Below the pieces are notes generated by a model. The model saw only the letters and a list, made by a program, of their open reading frames with translations. It did not search any database and was not told the DNA's origin. Positions 44,461 to 54,689 of a DNA stretch of 64,000 nucleotides are shown here, piece by piece. A program made the translations under genes and the position numbers. Numbering within the stretch: the first letter of the stretch is position 1; every line of letters begins with the position of its first letter. Source of the stretch: Anastrepha obliqua (lineage: Eukaryota > Arthropoda > Insecta > Diptera > Tephritidae); NCBI RefSeq assembly GCF_027943255.1, contig NC_072892.1, positions 26,497,792-26,561,791 of the forward strand, in the 5' to 3' direction.

Positions 44461-45240
44461 TTTAAACTCAATTAAGGTTCTAGTAATAGGACCATTCTGA
44501 CCATAAAGGGATTTTAACGACCAACATGCAAGAACTCCGACCTACGCAGAACTCTGGGCGGAATATTAAAGAAAATCCTCTCAAAAAGCACCGGACAGTC
44601 AACAGCACCACGGATTAAGTCAAAAATGAAAGATAAAAATAGGATTATTCTCCTGCTCTGCAATGATTTTAAGTTGATCAATAAGCATCGCGATTTTAGG
44701 ATTCGTTCAATTCTAGCAGCTAAAATTGCCGAAATATCTGGTATTGTTTAATAATCAAGACTACGGAAATCAATTACCAAATCTAGTTTCTATTTTCATC
44801 AACAATGAACAAGCGATTGATTGAAATAATCAAGATTTAATGAAGCTGATTGCTGCAAAATTTTAATTTTGATCCTTGAAAATCCCCTTTAATTGATGTA
44901 AGTGTTTTTGGTTGAAGAAAATTTTCTTTTTGATCAGTGAAAAATTATAACTATTATTGATGCAACAACCAGCCAAGTAACTTGTTGTAAAAACTGAGTA
45001 ATATTTTAATTAATTACTTCACAAACAGTGGTAATTCTTAGCCTGCGCAGGGTTTTATAATTTTGTTCGATGAAAACCAAACCCACTTTTTATATGTTAC
45101 GACCAAATTTCTGTCCGTCATTCTGAAATTACAAGCTAGAACTCTCTGTATTTTCAGAATTTGTTTGATTCCAAATAACAGCCGCGCGGGTATATAAAGT
45201 TCGGTCTATAGTAAATGAGAATTCCATTCATCCACTCGTT
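44461..45240. other. Unassigned sequence
   Basis: No gene or mobile element recognised. Confidence 0.4.
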
Positions 45241-45912
45241 TTAAGGTAGTAGTCTGGTAAATTACACGTTTTTTGAGGCCATGTTTGGGAGATTTTTTGG
45301 AAGGGAAAATAAAATTCAATCGGTTTGATTTTCTGATATGTTATTAAAGGTATCAGAAGAACAAAAATTTTTTTTTTAATATTTTGATACTATTTTTGTA
45401 CACTGCAGCAAGCGGCAAAAAAAAGAGGTACAGTGGCTGGCCGGCGTGATTTCGTCACTTGTGGTCATCTGAAATAGAAAAAACAAATTGCTTATTAATC
45501 AGTGTGCTTGTCGTTCTGGCGGGTAGTAAGATCAAATGATTTTGACAAAAAATAACAATTGCCTTTTTTAAAGTGGAAATCGGACTAAAAAATGGAAAGT
45601 TAGGGACGAAATAAATTAAATCTACTACCCGCCAGAGCTATTGATGTGTAGAAAAACATATCTAAATTTCAGCTCAATCCGTTAAATAGAAAATTTGTTT
45701 TCATCCGGAAAAACGCGTATAAAGTTTTAGCAATTGAGCCGCGCAAGTACGAGCCGCTCTCATGTAATATATGTGCTATAATTTCGTCAATATTTCGAAT
45801 TTCGGTCTAAAATTTGTACGGTATATTACCAATATATCGCACTTTCAAAATATGTAATATAAAAAACCGAAATTCGAAATTTTCAAAATAAGTTACCAGA
45901 CTACTACCTTAA
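45241..45912. mobile_element. TTAA-flanked element B (664 bp) with perfect ends
   Basis: TTAAGGTAGTAGTCTGGTAA at 45241-45260 is exactly the reverse complement of 45893-45912. The outer TTAA at each end fits a TTAA target duplication, leaving 16-bp inverted ends GGTAGTAGTCTGGTAA. Inner inverted stretches (GAATTTCGGT near 45800 and ACCGAAATTC near 45870) also pair. No transposase is present. It is probably a piggyBac-type MITE, but the end sequence is unfamiliar. Confidence 0.83.
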
Positions 45913-46548
45913 GGGGTAGAATAAAAGAGGATAAAAAGGGTTAAAAATAGAAATAAATTTAAAAAAGTTTTATACATTGTTATTGGTACTTAAACTTTAT
46001 GAAAAAAATTTATTTTAATTTTTCTTTACAAAAATTAGCACAAATGCACAATCAAAAAAAAATTGATCCACGGTCTGCATCATTTCTCCTTGAAATGTTG
46101 ATGGATCCGTAAAAAGTAAAAAAATTCTTGTAAAATAAATTTGTAGTTATAGTTTGTATAGCCGGATTTTTGAAATTCGAACAATTTTGAAATTTACGGC
46201 ATTAAAAAAGTATGCGTTTTACGTCACAAATCTCATACTTTAACTATGTTAATAAATTTTTTTAATAAAAATATCAAAAATCAAATCTATACAGAAAACA
46301 CTTTCAAATATTAAAAAAAACCGCATCAAAAAATATTAAAAACTGTATGAGTTATCATGCAGACCGAGCCGGAAAAAGTAGTTTCGAGGAAAAAAAGTTT
46401 AAAGTTTGAGGTACAGGACCGCTCTCTACCTAGTTATTGGGCTATAGAAGCTTCACAGTATATTCTAGATAAGATACTGTAGGTACTTGCGAAATATCGA
46501 AAAAAAAATCGATTTTTTGAAAATTCCAGACGCATGTAAACCCCTTAA
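45909..46548. mobile_element. TTAA-flanked element C, adjoining B (632 bp)
   Basis: TTAA (45909-45912) then GGGGTAGAATAAAAGAGG. At the other side TGTAAACCCC then TTAA (46545-46548). The inverted match is short (GGGGT plus scattered bases), so this is weaker than element B. The left TTAA is the same four bases that close element B. The inside is AT-rich with no coding segment. GGGG-start ends also occur in element A. Confidence 0.55.
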
Positions 46549-46595
46549 TTTACAATTAATGCATTTTTTAGTTTACAAAGGTATGTATGTATGTA

Positions 46596-46825
46596 TAAGG
46601 TGGCGCAAAATTAATCACTCCTTCGACGATTTATAATTTTTGCAAATGGCGTTGTACGTGAATCATATTTGGCATTTGTAAACTAAACAGCTGCAGCATA
46701 CAAAAAGAAAAGCAATGGAGCGCGTAAAGGTTAAAATAAAGACTTTCAACATTCAAGTATTTTTTTTATTTAATAAAAAAAAGCATTCAAAACCAAAATT
46801 GGATGATTAATTTTGTGCCACTTTG
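46596..46825 (+). mobile_element. CAAGGTGGCGC MITE family, complete copy (230 bp)
   Basis: Flanked by TA (46594-46595 and 46826-46827). The left end is TAAGGTGGCGCAAAATTAAT. The right end, inverted, is CAAAGTGGCACAAAATTAAT. The left arm has the same order of blocks as one tandem unit at 38.6 kb (TATAATTTTTGCA, AACAGCTGCAG, ATACAAAA), here present once. It is the simplest copy for defining the family. No coding capacity. Confidence 0.87.
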
Positions 46826-46840
46826 TATGCATATATTTTA

Positions 46841-46910
46841 CGGCGACCGTGAAAGCCTCTATCGTCTGTTTATCTCAGGAAGATGGGTTCGAGCTCTATC
46901 ACGGCAATGT
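46841..46910 (+). repeat. Possible second type of tRNA-like sequence
   Basis: GGCGACCGTGAAAGCCTCTA to GATGGGTTCGAGCTCTATCA has a good B box (GGGTTCGAGCT) and outer arms GACCGTGA and TCACGGC that could pair. The A box is poor. It may be a tRNA-derived SINE head or a tRNA pseudogene different from the tRNA-Ser-like family. It begins only 15 bases after the MITE. Confidence 0.35.
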
Positions 46911-48555
46911 AGCACAAAATAATTTTTTAATACAAATTTTATAAAGTACATCTTAGCACAAATCCTGCATATTCAAAGTTAATTTTTTTCCGCATTTTAG
47001 TCTAAATTCACATTTTGTTTTTTATCGGATTTTTTATTAAAAATAGTCTTTAATGGCGTCAAAACATTTACATATCTGTGAAATTAGATAGAAAATATTA
47101 AAATATACATTTTTAAATTTGCCGTGCCCACTTCACAAAAGCACAAAAGCAGGATATTTGTTTGCTGTTCCTTAAAGCAAAAATGCCAAAAAGTAGTGGA
47201 AATTTTCCGTCGGCAGCGTAATGAGCAAAATGTTGGCTAGTTTCCATCAGTCGCCGCTGAAATGTGCAATTGTAGTAGTGTTAGTGGCAGCTGTTGCTAT
47301 TATTGTTGTACTTTCAGCTAAAAACAGTCTGCTCGCACCGCCGACCCACCTTCAGCTTGCAACCCAGAAAATTATTCCAATGGCGAGCGAGCGCTCACTC
47401 AATTCATTCACTCAAAACTCCTCGACGCTGAGTCACTCAAAGTTTTGTTTTTGTTAGTGGCGCGCATGCCACCTACCAGCTAACGGTTCGCCACACACAC
47501 ACACTCGCACCCACATATGTACTTATGTTTGTATGAAAGCAATCAAATACACTGGCGGTCGTGCCAATCGCGCATTTTTCGCGTTTCTTTCTCGTTTCTA
47601 TTATTGTTATTATTGTTGTTGTTGTTATTGTTGGTTTTGTGCGCTTGAGCCGCGAAGCGATTTCGATTCGATTCGAAGATTTCTGTGTGCAGCCGCCACT
47701 TCTGCCTTTGCTAGCCGTTTGCTGCCCGGCCAGACCGCTTTTGTATTCGTTTCACACGCGTCAGACAGGCCGCAAGTGCTGCGTGTCGCGGCTGCCACAC
47801 GCAAGAAAAATCAAAGAATGCTGCTATATACCACATCGCAACAACAACAATGCTAATAAATAAAATATGTAGAAAAAGAGGAAATCGGAAAATACAATGG
47901 TGGTTCAATGGTTACAATAACAACAATTACAAAAACAATGAGAGCAACATAAAGTTGAGGGAAAAGGAATAAACAAAACGAACGAAAACAAATTTATAGT
48001 GAAAAAAATTGTGCAAAAAAGTGCGAACACGCAGTTAAGCGCCCGGGCGCCACGCAATGTGTTGCAACTGTGGCAGCAATAAAAACAACAACACAGCAAT
48101 GGCATTAACAATAAATTTGTGTCTAAATGTGCACCAAAAACGCAATCTCCAATAGTGACACTGTGTGTCTGTGTGTGTGTGCGAGTGTGTTTACTATTTA
48201 CATTTCGATGCGTATGAAAAACCAAAAGTTAAAGAGCAACAACAACATAATTTATAAACAATTAGCGAGCTAATGTAACAATTTGCCAAATATTTATTAG
48301 AAAAAATTTGTGGGCCATCAAAAAAAAAAAAGAATATTTTTTATTTTCAAGTAATCGCAAGTTATGTGCAAATCTGAAGGTAGTTTTTATTTTTATGTAT
48401 GAAATATCAGCGAAAAAATTAAGTTCGAGCGCATTTTGCAGTTTTTCCGTCGGCAAAGTGAACACTTTTGTTGTTGCAGAATACTTTTTAGAGAGAAAAA
48501 AGTTTGCTGATTTTTATTTACCTCAACGCCGGCGATGAAACACCAAGTGATAGAA
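46911..48555. other. Repeat-poor, leader-like host sequence
   Basis: About 1.6 kb without transposon motifs. It has ATTGTTGTTGTTGTTATTG (near 47610), CGATTTCGATTCGATTCG (near 47660), CA tracts and higher G+C at 47.2-47.8 kb. Like 34.2-36.9 kb it has the texture of a fly promoter or 5' leader. An open frame at 47221-47457 contains one strongly hydrophobic stretch but no family match, so it is not called. Confidence 0.35.
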
Positions 48556-48559
48556 AAAG

Positions 48560-48805
48560 ATTTTTCTAATAGCGGTCGCCCTTAGGCAGGTACTGGTAAG
48601 CCGCCGAGTGTATTTCTACAATGAAAAATCAGCTCATAAAAAGCCAGCTGCCGTTCGGAGTCAATTTAAAACTCTTTGTTGTGGAACAACATCAAGACGC
48701 ACTCAAGAGTGTAAGAGTCATAATTTGCAATATCGAACTCATTAATAAAGTCTTTCGTAGACGAACCTCACATTGGAGTAGGAGCTCGGCCAAAAACCTA
48801 TACAC
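48560..48805 (+). repeat. tRNA-derived SINE, copy 7 (body and tail)
   Basis: TAATAGCGGTCGCCCTTAGG, CCGAGTGTATTTCTACAATG, GCTGCCGTTCGGAGTC, GTGGAACAACATCAAGACGC and GGAGCTCGGCCAAA appear in order on the plus strand, with about 70 foreign bases (48705-48775) between the last two blocks. The head is missing. Confidence 0.78.
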
Positions 48806-49465
48806 AGAGTATAAGCGAGAATAAAAAAAATCAACTCAATTAAAAATTTCTGAGAAGCCTAAACTAAAATCATTTACGGATGCCATAAAAAATCAATATA
48901 AGAAACTTCGATGCAACGAAATAAAAAACGCAGACTATTATAACTCTAATTTCTTACTTAAAATTTTGTTTTTTTAGTACATCTTTGTAAGCTCATTAGA
49001 TTTTTAATTTCTCATTCCTCTGTTCTATATATAATATATGGAATTTCTTATGCCCCATGTTTCATATAGAAATAAAAGGATCAAAAAAAAGTATATAGAT
49101 AACCAAAAAGGGACTTTGACCCCAGTCTTCAAAAAATTCAGATTTATATAAATAAAAAAATTATTCACAGATTCTTAGGAAATCATTTGCGTTAAATATA
49201 TTTAACTTTTAACTATTCAATATGCAAAATTGTTGTTTTAATATTAACGATAACTCCGTTTCTTAAGATGGCAATAACAGAATTTTTTAAAGTCAAACAA
49301 AAAGTGGCATAACCTAAGTTTTTAGCAAATATTATTAAAGTATTCTGCTATTTTTTCATAACTGCACTGCAAAAGTTAATTTTTTTTCTCAAAATTTGCC
49401 ATTGACGTTGCCAGTTTTGAGAAGTGCAGAAGAGTGAAGAATAAGCAAAACATCGCGTGATTTAA
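48806..49465. other. Unassigned AT-rich sequence
   Basis: Presumably includes the 5' part of the following Tc1 relic, but no DNA-binding domain could be read. Confidence 0.4.
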
Positions 49466-49799
49466 AAGAACTTTTGGTGAATAGCAACGTTGTTTTCACA
49501 GACAAGTCGAAATCCAACCTATTTGGGTCCAATGGTCGCAGTTTTCTCTAGAGAAGGGCGTCTTAGAGGCTCAATCCGTCTAATGTGGTTAGTACTGTGA
49601 AACAGGGAGCACTGACGGCAAATTCAGTGGGCTCGTTTTGTTTTATTGAATTTATTTATTGTTTCATTTTTTATTGAATAAGTCAAATAAATTACATATC
49701 TACAAATATTGAAGAAGCCTATTTCCAAAGGTGACGAAAAATTACAGTTACCAGCAAAGTTCACCTTCATGCACGACAACGACCCCAAGCGCTGATTGT

Positions 49800-50505
49800 A
49801 AGGGAATGATTAGCTTAGGTTAGGTTAGGTTTGGCAGCTGCATCGCACATAAAGACAACGATGCCACTTAGACCACGAAATGGGTCCGTTGTGAGCCGCG
49901 GGGGCTGGGCGACATTTCCCTTTCCATATTGAACCATCCTGAGCTTTTGACAAAGCGTAAAAGGTTGTTGATACCTAAAGTGTATAGATTATCTATATTC
50001 GTTAAGAAGTAGAATTTTAAAAATCGGTTCCTGCTTCTGGCTAGAGCTGGGCATATGCAAAAAAGGTGTTGAATTGTTTGCAACTCCTCCTCATTTCTGC
50101 AGCTACGACAAAAATCATGCGTGTAAGCGCCAATCCCCTTGCATGATTTCCTATGAGACAATGTCCTGTGAGGGCCCCTACTAAGGTCCTGATTTGAAGT
50201 CTACTCAGTTTTATAACACTCTTGGACAGACGTAAGTTTAGCCTTGGCCATGTTTGCCTAGCAATTTCACAGGTGTTGACGCTAATCCATCTTTGATTTT
50301 CAGAACTGATTAGTGCGTCCTTAATGAGACGCTTACAGGTTGCGAGAGGTATCTCCATAAAATTACTTATGTCTGGCATACAGGTACCTTCTCTTGCAAG
50401 TTGGTCTGCCATACAGTTCGCTGGTATATCTCTGTGGCCTGGATTGGTTGGTTGGTTAAAGTGGTGATTCTTCCAGAATCCAACTAGCGCTTTCGCACCA
50501 TTTTG
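49800..50505 (-). mobile_element. LINE fragment with TTAGG-like 3' tail, inserted in Tc1
   Basis: Minus strand: NPGHRDIPANCMADQLAREG (end of RNase H), RWISVNTCEIARQTWPRLNL, LQIRTLVGALTGHCLIGNHA, then in another frame CRSCRNEEELQTIQHLFCIC with PALARSRNRFLKF. The 3' end, at the left, carries TTAGGTTAGGTTAGG (about 49815-49830). It is severely 5' truncated, and at its upstream side it meets the 3' end of the next LINE head to tail. Confidence 0.8.
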
Positions 50506-52152
50506 TTGCCACATCCTCGTTGCCAACTTGTTTAACGGTTTTTTACAGCATAACTATATCCAGTCTGTGCGGTTTAGGAACCTTATTAGGTTGTTAACGT
50601 CTAAGCCAGATAGTTGTTCGAGATTCTCGAACAGCCGTTGGCCCAGGGTTAACAGTCTGTTCTTCCATAGGGCAGGGCATTCACAGAGGAAATGGAAGAT
50701 TGTTTCCTTTCTCTCCGGTTGTTTACAACTGTGACAGTATGTATTGTGAGGGATACCCATTTTGGTTGCTTGCTCTCCGATAGACCAAAAGCCAGTTATG
50801 ACTGCCGTTAGTCTCCAGGCATCCCGTCGTTTCATTCTTATTAATGCCGACGATTGCTTGAGGTTGTAGGTGGGCCATAACGTTCTGCTAATATTGCATT
50901 TCGTCTGGACTTTCCACCTACAGTCAGCGATTCGGAGGTATTTTTGGGAAATTGTGCTCTTGACTGCACCTAATGGTGTGAGTACCGATTCTGCAAGAGC
51001 GTTATTCATGGCAGATCCCCCTCTTGCCAGTTCATCTGCTTTTTCGTTACCTTTAATGTTCCGATGTCCCGGGACCCAGATTAAGGCAACTTTATGGTTT
51101 TCACTCAAGATGGTGAGGCTATTTCTACTTTGTTCCACCACTTTGGAGGTTGTTGTGGCCGAACCCAGTGCCTGGATTGCAGCTTGGCTATCCGAGAGAA
51201 TAGCGATATTACCCTTAAAAGAGAAATCTGCGATTAGTAGCCTGCAAGCTTCCCCAATCGCCAGTACTTCCGCCTGGAAGACACTGCTGGTATTAGGGAG
51301 ACGCACAGATTTCTCAATTTTAAGTCTGTAAGAATATATGCCAGCTCCAACACCGCAGCCCATTTTACTTCCATCCGTATAGACTGTAGTGTCGAAGTTG
51401 TTTAGAGAGAATCCCTTATTCCATTCTTCCTTAGTTGGAAAGAGAGTGGCAAAATTCCTATTGAAAGTTACCGTCGGGACGATGTAGTCAGTTCTCACCG
51501 AGATTAACTGAGTTTGTCGCAATAATAGACTAGCATGACCATAAGTTTTTTCTCTCCAGCGACCCGCTTCGTTTAACCTAAATGCACTTCATGGTTGCCG
51601 TCTTCTTAATATGTAGGTCTATTGGAATAACGTGTGTCAGTACATTGAGAGCCTCTCTAGGACATGATCTGATTGCACCGACCGTTATTGCACATGCTGA
51701 TCTTTGTATTCTGCCGAGTAGTTTGGTATTGTACTCTCTCCCTAGAGCCTTCCACCAAACTACCGAACCATACGATACGAACCATCTTCTTCCAAGCATA
51801 CGTTTACAGGCATATAAAGCAATTTCTGCCTTCCTTACCCGTTCTTCAACATTTAATTTCCAGCTTAGTTTGGAGTCCAGAATTACCCCTAAATACTTTG
51901 CGCTGGGTGATAGTGAGAGAGTTTGTCCGTTAATATTTGGTAAGGTAAAAGGTGGTACCTTATATCTGGTGGTAAAAAGCATAAGCTCTGTTTTACGTGG
52001 GTTTAAACCTAGGCCACAGCCTGTGGCGCAAGAGTTAAGCTCGCCTAATGCCCTTTGGATGATCCCACTGATCGTATTAGGACACAGTCCTGACGCCATC
52101 AACACCACATCATCAGCGTACGCCACCGCTTTGGCCTGGAACCCAGCATAAG
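50505..52152 (-). mobile_element. LINE with intact RNase H, best preserved LINE in the window
   Basis: Starts within RT at about 52152: AVAYADDVVLMASG (catalytic YADD), GLGLNPRKTELMLFTTRYKV, SPSAKYLGVILDSKLSWKLN. It continues to about 51590, where a one-base shift leads into the 322-codon frame 51522-50554. That frame holds a full RNase H: VYTDGSKMGCGVGAG (Asp), SSVFQAEVLAIGEACRLL (Glu), IAILSDSQAAIQALGS (Asp) and VPGHRNIKGNEKADELARGG (Asp), so all four catalytic residues are present. The end has CHSCKQPERKETIFHFLCEC. The endonuclease and most of the RT are missing through 5' truncation. The clade is uncertain (I, LOA or similar). Confidence 0.9.
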
Positions 52153-52382
52153 ATTATACGATATTGCTTGGCCATCTCATTTAGAGATTGGCGACAACGT
52201 AAGACACTCCTTGATGTTGTTTGGAATAAACCCATGGATCTTCTTCAAGCCATAAGGGAATGGTTGCTTTACAATGCAAAAAAAAGTATTGCCCCATCCT
52301 TCTCAGAGCCCAGATCTCATTGAAAGATAATTGCGCAAGCGGAAGATTAGTGGTCAAAATTACCTATAATCAGCCGTTGAGG

Positions 52383-52562
52383 AGATAAGGGCAAATAAAT
52401 TTGTTGCGATAGATTTTTCATTTTCAAAAGACACCTTTTAAAATTTTTTAATATTTATTATAAATGGATTAATTCTACTTCCGTTTTTCTAATGCCTATC
52501 AAGCTTAAAATATGTCTACTTAGCCTATAAGACCCTATTATATTCATTGGCTTAATAAACAA
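52383..52562 (-). repeat. Unknown dispersed repeat U2, copy 2
   Basis: Reverse complement of the repeat at 44280-44460. Minus-strand blocks in order are TTTATTAAGCCAATGAATAT, AGTAGACATATTTTAAG, TTTATAATAAATATT and AGGTGTCTTTTGAAAATGAA. It lies just beyond the Tc1 C-terminus. Confidence 0.68.
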
Positions 52563-53124
52563 ATAAATAAATAAATACGAATTCCATAAGAAGTCACTAA
52601 AACTCTAGTACACTCCGAGCAACGCCGTCTTTTGAGCAGTAATTAGTGCAAAAGGATACTGCAAAAATTATTTCATCAATTTTCCATTTTCATATTTTTA
52701 TTTACTTCCATATTTTCTTTACTATTCCACTTTAGGTTTGAGTTGAAAAATTAAGTACTTATTTTATTTACTGGAAAACTTCTAAATAATTTAAATATTA
52801 TATTATTTTTTATGATAAAATATCAAACTAAACTAAATACTTTATATTGGCTTTTGCATTTGGATGATTGATTGAACCGTTCACAAGTTCTAAATACTCG
52901 TAACTGAAGTCAGAACAAACAAATGCCCAAGTTTATTTTTGGTTCACTGCATATACAAAAATTATAATTAAAATTAAAAAAAAATTATAATTATAAAATA
53001 AAAATGCGCATAAAATTGACAGTTTAATTTATTTCATCAAAGTGGCTTAAAAAAATGTATTTCTTTATTTCCGCAAATTGGGAAAGAAAATATATTTATG
53101 CATTTAATGCCCGCAGCTAAATTA
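52563..53124. other. Unassigned AT-rich sequence
   Basis: Starts with an AAATA microsatellite (52559-52578). Nothing else recognised. Confidence 0.4.
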
Positions 53125-53988
53125 CAGCCTGTGTCAGAAAAAAGGAATCGCGATTATCCATGAAGTATAACAGATATATATTTAAATTTTTTTTCACATG
53201 AAAGTATGTACAAAACTACGAGTCGTGCACTCTTCATCGTTGTCGAGTATAGCCTGGCATCTTCTTCATGCTTTGAACCAGCTTTTCTGCGTAGCTCGTC
53301 AACAAACAGGACTAGATTTTGCGAACTTGATGCACGAGTTGTTTTAAATCATGGACTGGCCTTCCGACAAGATGCGTTTTCATAGTTCCCCACACATTTT
53401 CAATTGCGATTGGCGTCTGGGGACTGGCATGACTAGTCCATTACTCCATTTTCTTGTTTTGTTGTTTCTCAATGTTTTTTTCTGAGAGCAGTGGTTTTGC
53501 TGATGTGGGACGGTAGGATATGTTCGCCTCCTTCAATCGACGTTCGATGGTGTTGATACTCACATCTATTCCCTTTTTAGCAAGAACTGATCCTGCTTGG
53601 TGTAGTCACAAAGTAGGGCCCCGCTTAAGTCATTTTATACTGCTTTTTTGTCGCCACTCGCTTCAAGCCGCGCTCGGAAAAGTCATCAACATTTTTGTAG
53701 ACTTTGTACCGCTGATTCCACATCACAACAAACTTTTTGATTTTTTAATCACTTAAGATAATTTCGGCCCTTTCGAATGCGTGCATAAAAATACCGCCTC
53801 AAAACGCTTCGTGTACTTTTCACTCATTTTTGTTTGGTTGCGTTTACGGGAAAGTTTCGAACGACACTAACCTGAGTTAGCACTGGCGTCGTAGCCCTTG
53901 AGTGGGACTATTACGCAGCAAAAAGCAGAACGAAATATATCTTGAAGTTACAAGAAAAAAACCGGGTGTTTTCTTCCGTCACAGACTG
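53125..53988 (-). mobile_element. Tc1-like (S-type) element, internally deleted, copy B
   Basis: Left end CAGCCTGTGTCAGAAAAAAG (53125) and, inverted, right end CAGTCTGTGACGGAAGAAAA (53988), matching at 16 of 20 positions. Minus-strand readings: VSINTIERRLKEANISYRPT (second DNA-binding domain), then past an internal join ENVWGTMKTHLVGRPVHDLK, QLVHQVRKI and SYAEKLVQSMKKMPGY (C-terminus). The first and second catalytic sites are missing, as in copy A at 40.4 kb, and the third is damaged. At 864 bases it is about half of a full element. Confidence 0.82.
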
Positions 53989-54220
53989 CAGGTATTTCTT
54001 GCTATTTTGAAGGGCATGCTTTTAATATTCTTTAATATTTTCGGACTCATTTTGAAGTTTCCTTAAGGCTCCTTATATTATTCTCTTCAGACTCAAGCAA
54101 TAGGCAAACTTTCGCAGACGTTTACCTAAACGAAGAACGTTTGCTAAATTCCTAATCTTTTACTACCTTCACACATTTTATTTAAACGAAGCCCTTAGAT
54201 AAACAGGAAGAATGTGCGCA
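53989..54220. other. Unassigned sequence
   Basis: Short stretch with no recognisable feature. Confidence 0.4.
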
Positions 54221-54684
54221 TATGTGTGGGTCAAAATGAATCGTTCAATTTTGGTTTTGAATAACTTTGTTACTGAATAAAAAAAAAAGAAATAAAAAAA
54301 TTTCGGTTATATATATATAAGATGGCGCAAAATTAATCATTCAAATTGATTACTGAATAACTTTTTTACTAAAAAAAATATCTTGAGTTATGGAAATCTT
54401 ACTACATCAAAAAAAAAATAAATAAATACAAAATGATTTCGGTTATATATACATTTAAGGTGGCGCAAAATTAATCATACAATTTTATTTTTGAATTATA
54501 TTTTTCTAAATAAAAAAAAATATTTTTAGTGATGGAAATCTTTATTTTGAGCTTTACGTACTTCATTGCTTGTCTGTTTTTATACTGCAGCTGTCTGGGT
54601 CATAAGTGTCAAATAGAATTGGCGTACAACGTCTTCGCAAAAATTATAAATCTTCGAAAGAGTGATTAATTTTGCGCCACTTTG
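54221..54684 (-). mobile_element. CAAGGTGGCGC MITE with tandemly repeated end (inverted copy)
   Basis: Starts of the same end occur at about 54223 (degenerate, GTGGGTCAAAATGAATC), 54318 (TAAGATGGCGCAAAATTAAT) and 54456 (TTAAGGTGGCGCAAAATTAA). Each is followed by an AT-rich block, GTTATGGAAATCTT or GTGATGGAAATCTT in two of them, and GATTTCGGTTATATATA before the next start. A single opposite end (ATTAATTTTGCGCCACTTTG) closes the element at 54684 beside TA. Here the amplified end is the one that is single in the 38.5 kb copy. Confidence 0.8.
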
Positions 54685-54689
54685 TATAT

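Larger units (their letters stand above)
49470..52350 (+). pseudogene. Tc1-like transposase split by LINE insertion
   Basis: The left part 49470-49795 reads VVFTDKSKSNLFGSNGRSFL (first catalytic Asp), VVSTVKQGALTANSVGSF, then after an AT-rich interruption LQLPAKFTFMHDNDPKR (second Asp). The right part 52155-52350 reads REWLLYNAKKS and, one base shifted, LPHPSQSPDLIER (third Asp). In an intact Tc1 these two halves adjoin, and here 2.35 kb of minus-strand LINE lies between them. All three aspartates are still visible, but stops and shifts make it dead. Repeat U2 (52383-52562) directly follows the right part. Confidence 0.83.

Noticed and set aside
47221..47457. 78-codon open frame with a strongly hydrophobic stretch (CAIVVVLVAAVAIIVVLS)
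   Set aside because: The hydrophobic run comes from GTA/GTT/GCT-type low-complexity sequence. There is no family match, no conserved C-terminus and no splice or codon evidence.
49812..49832. TTAGG repeats as a telomere relic
   Set aside because: Only three to four units, placed exactly at the 3' end of a LINE. Other LINEs here end in different short repeats. Diptera lack TTAGG telomeres.
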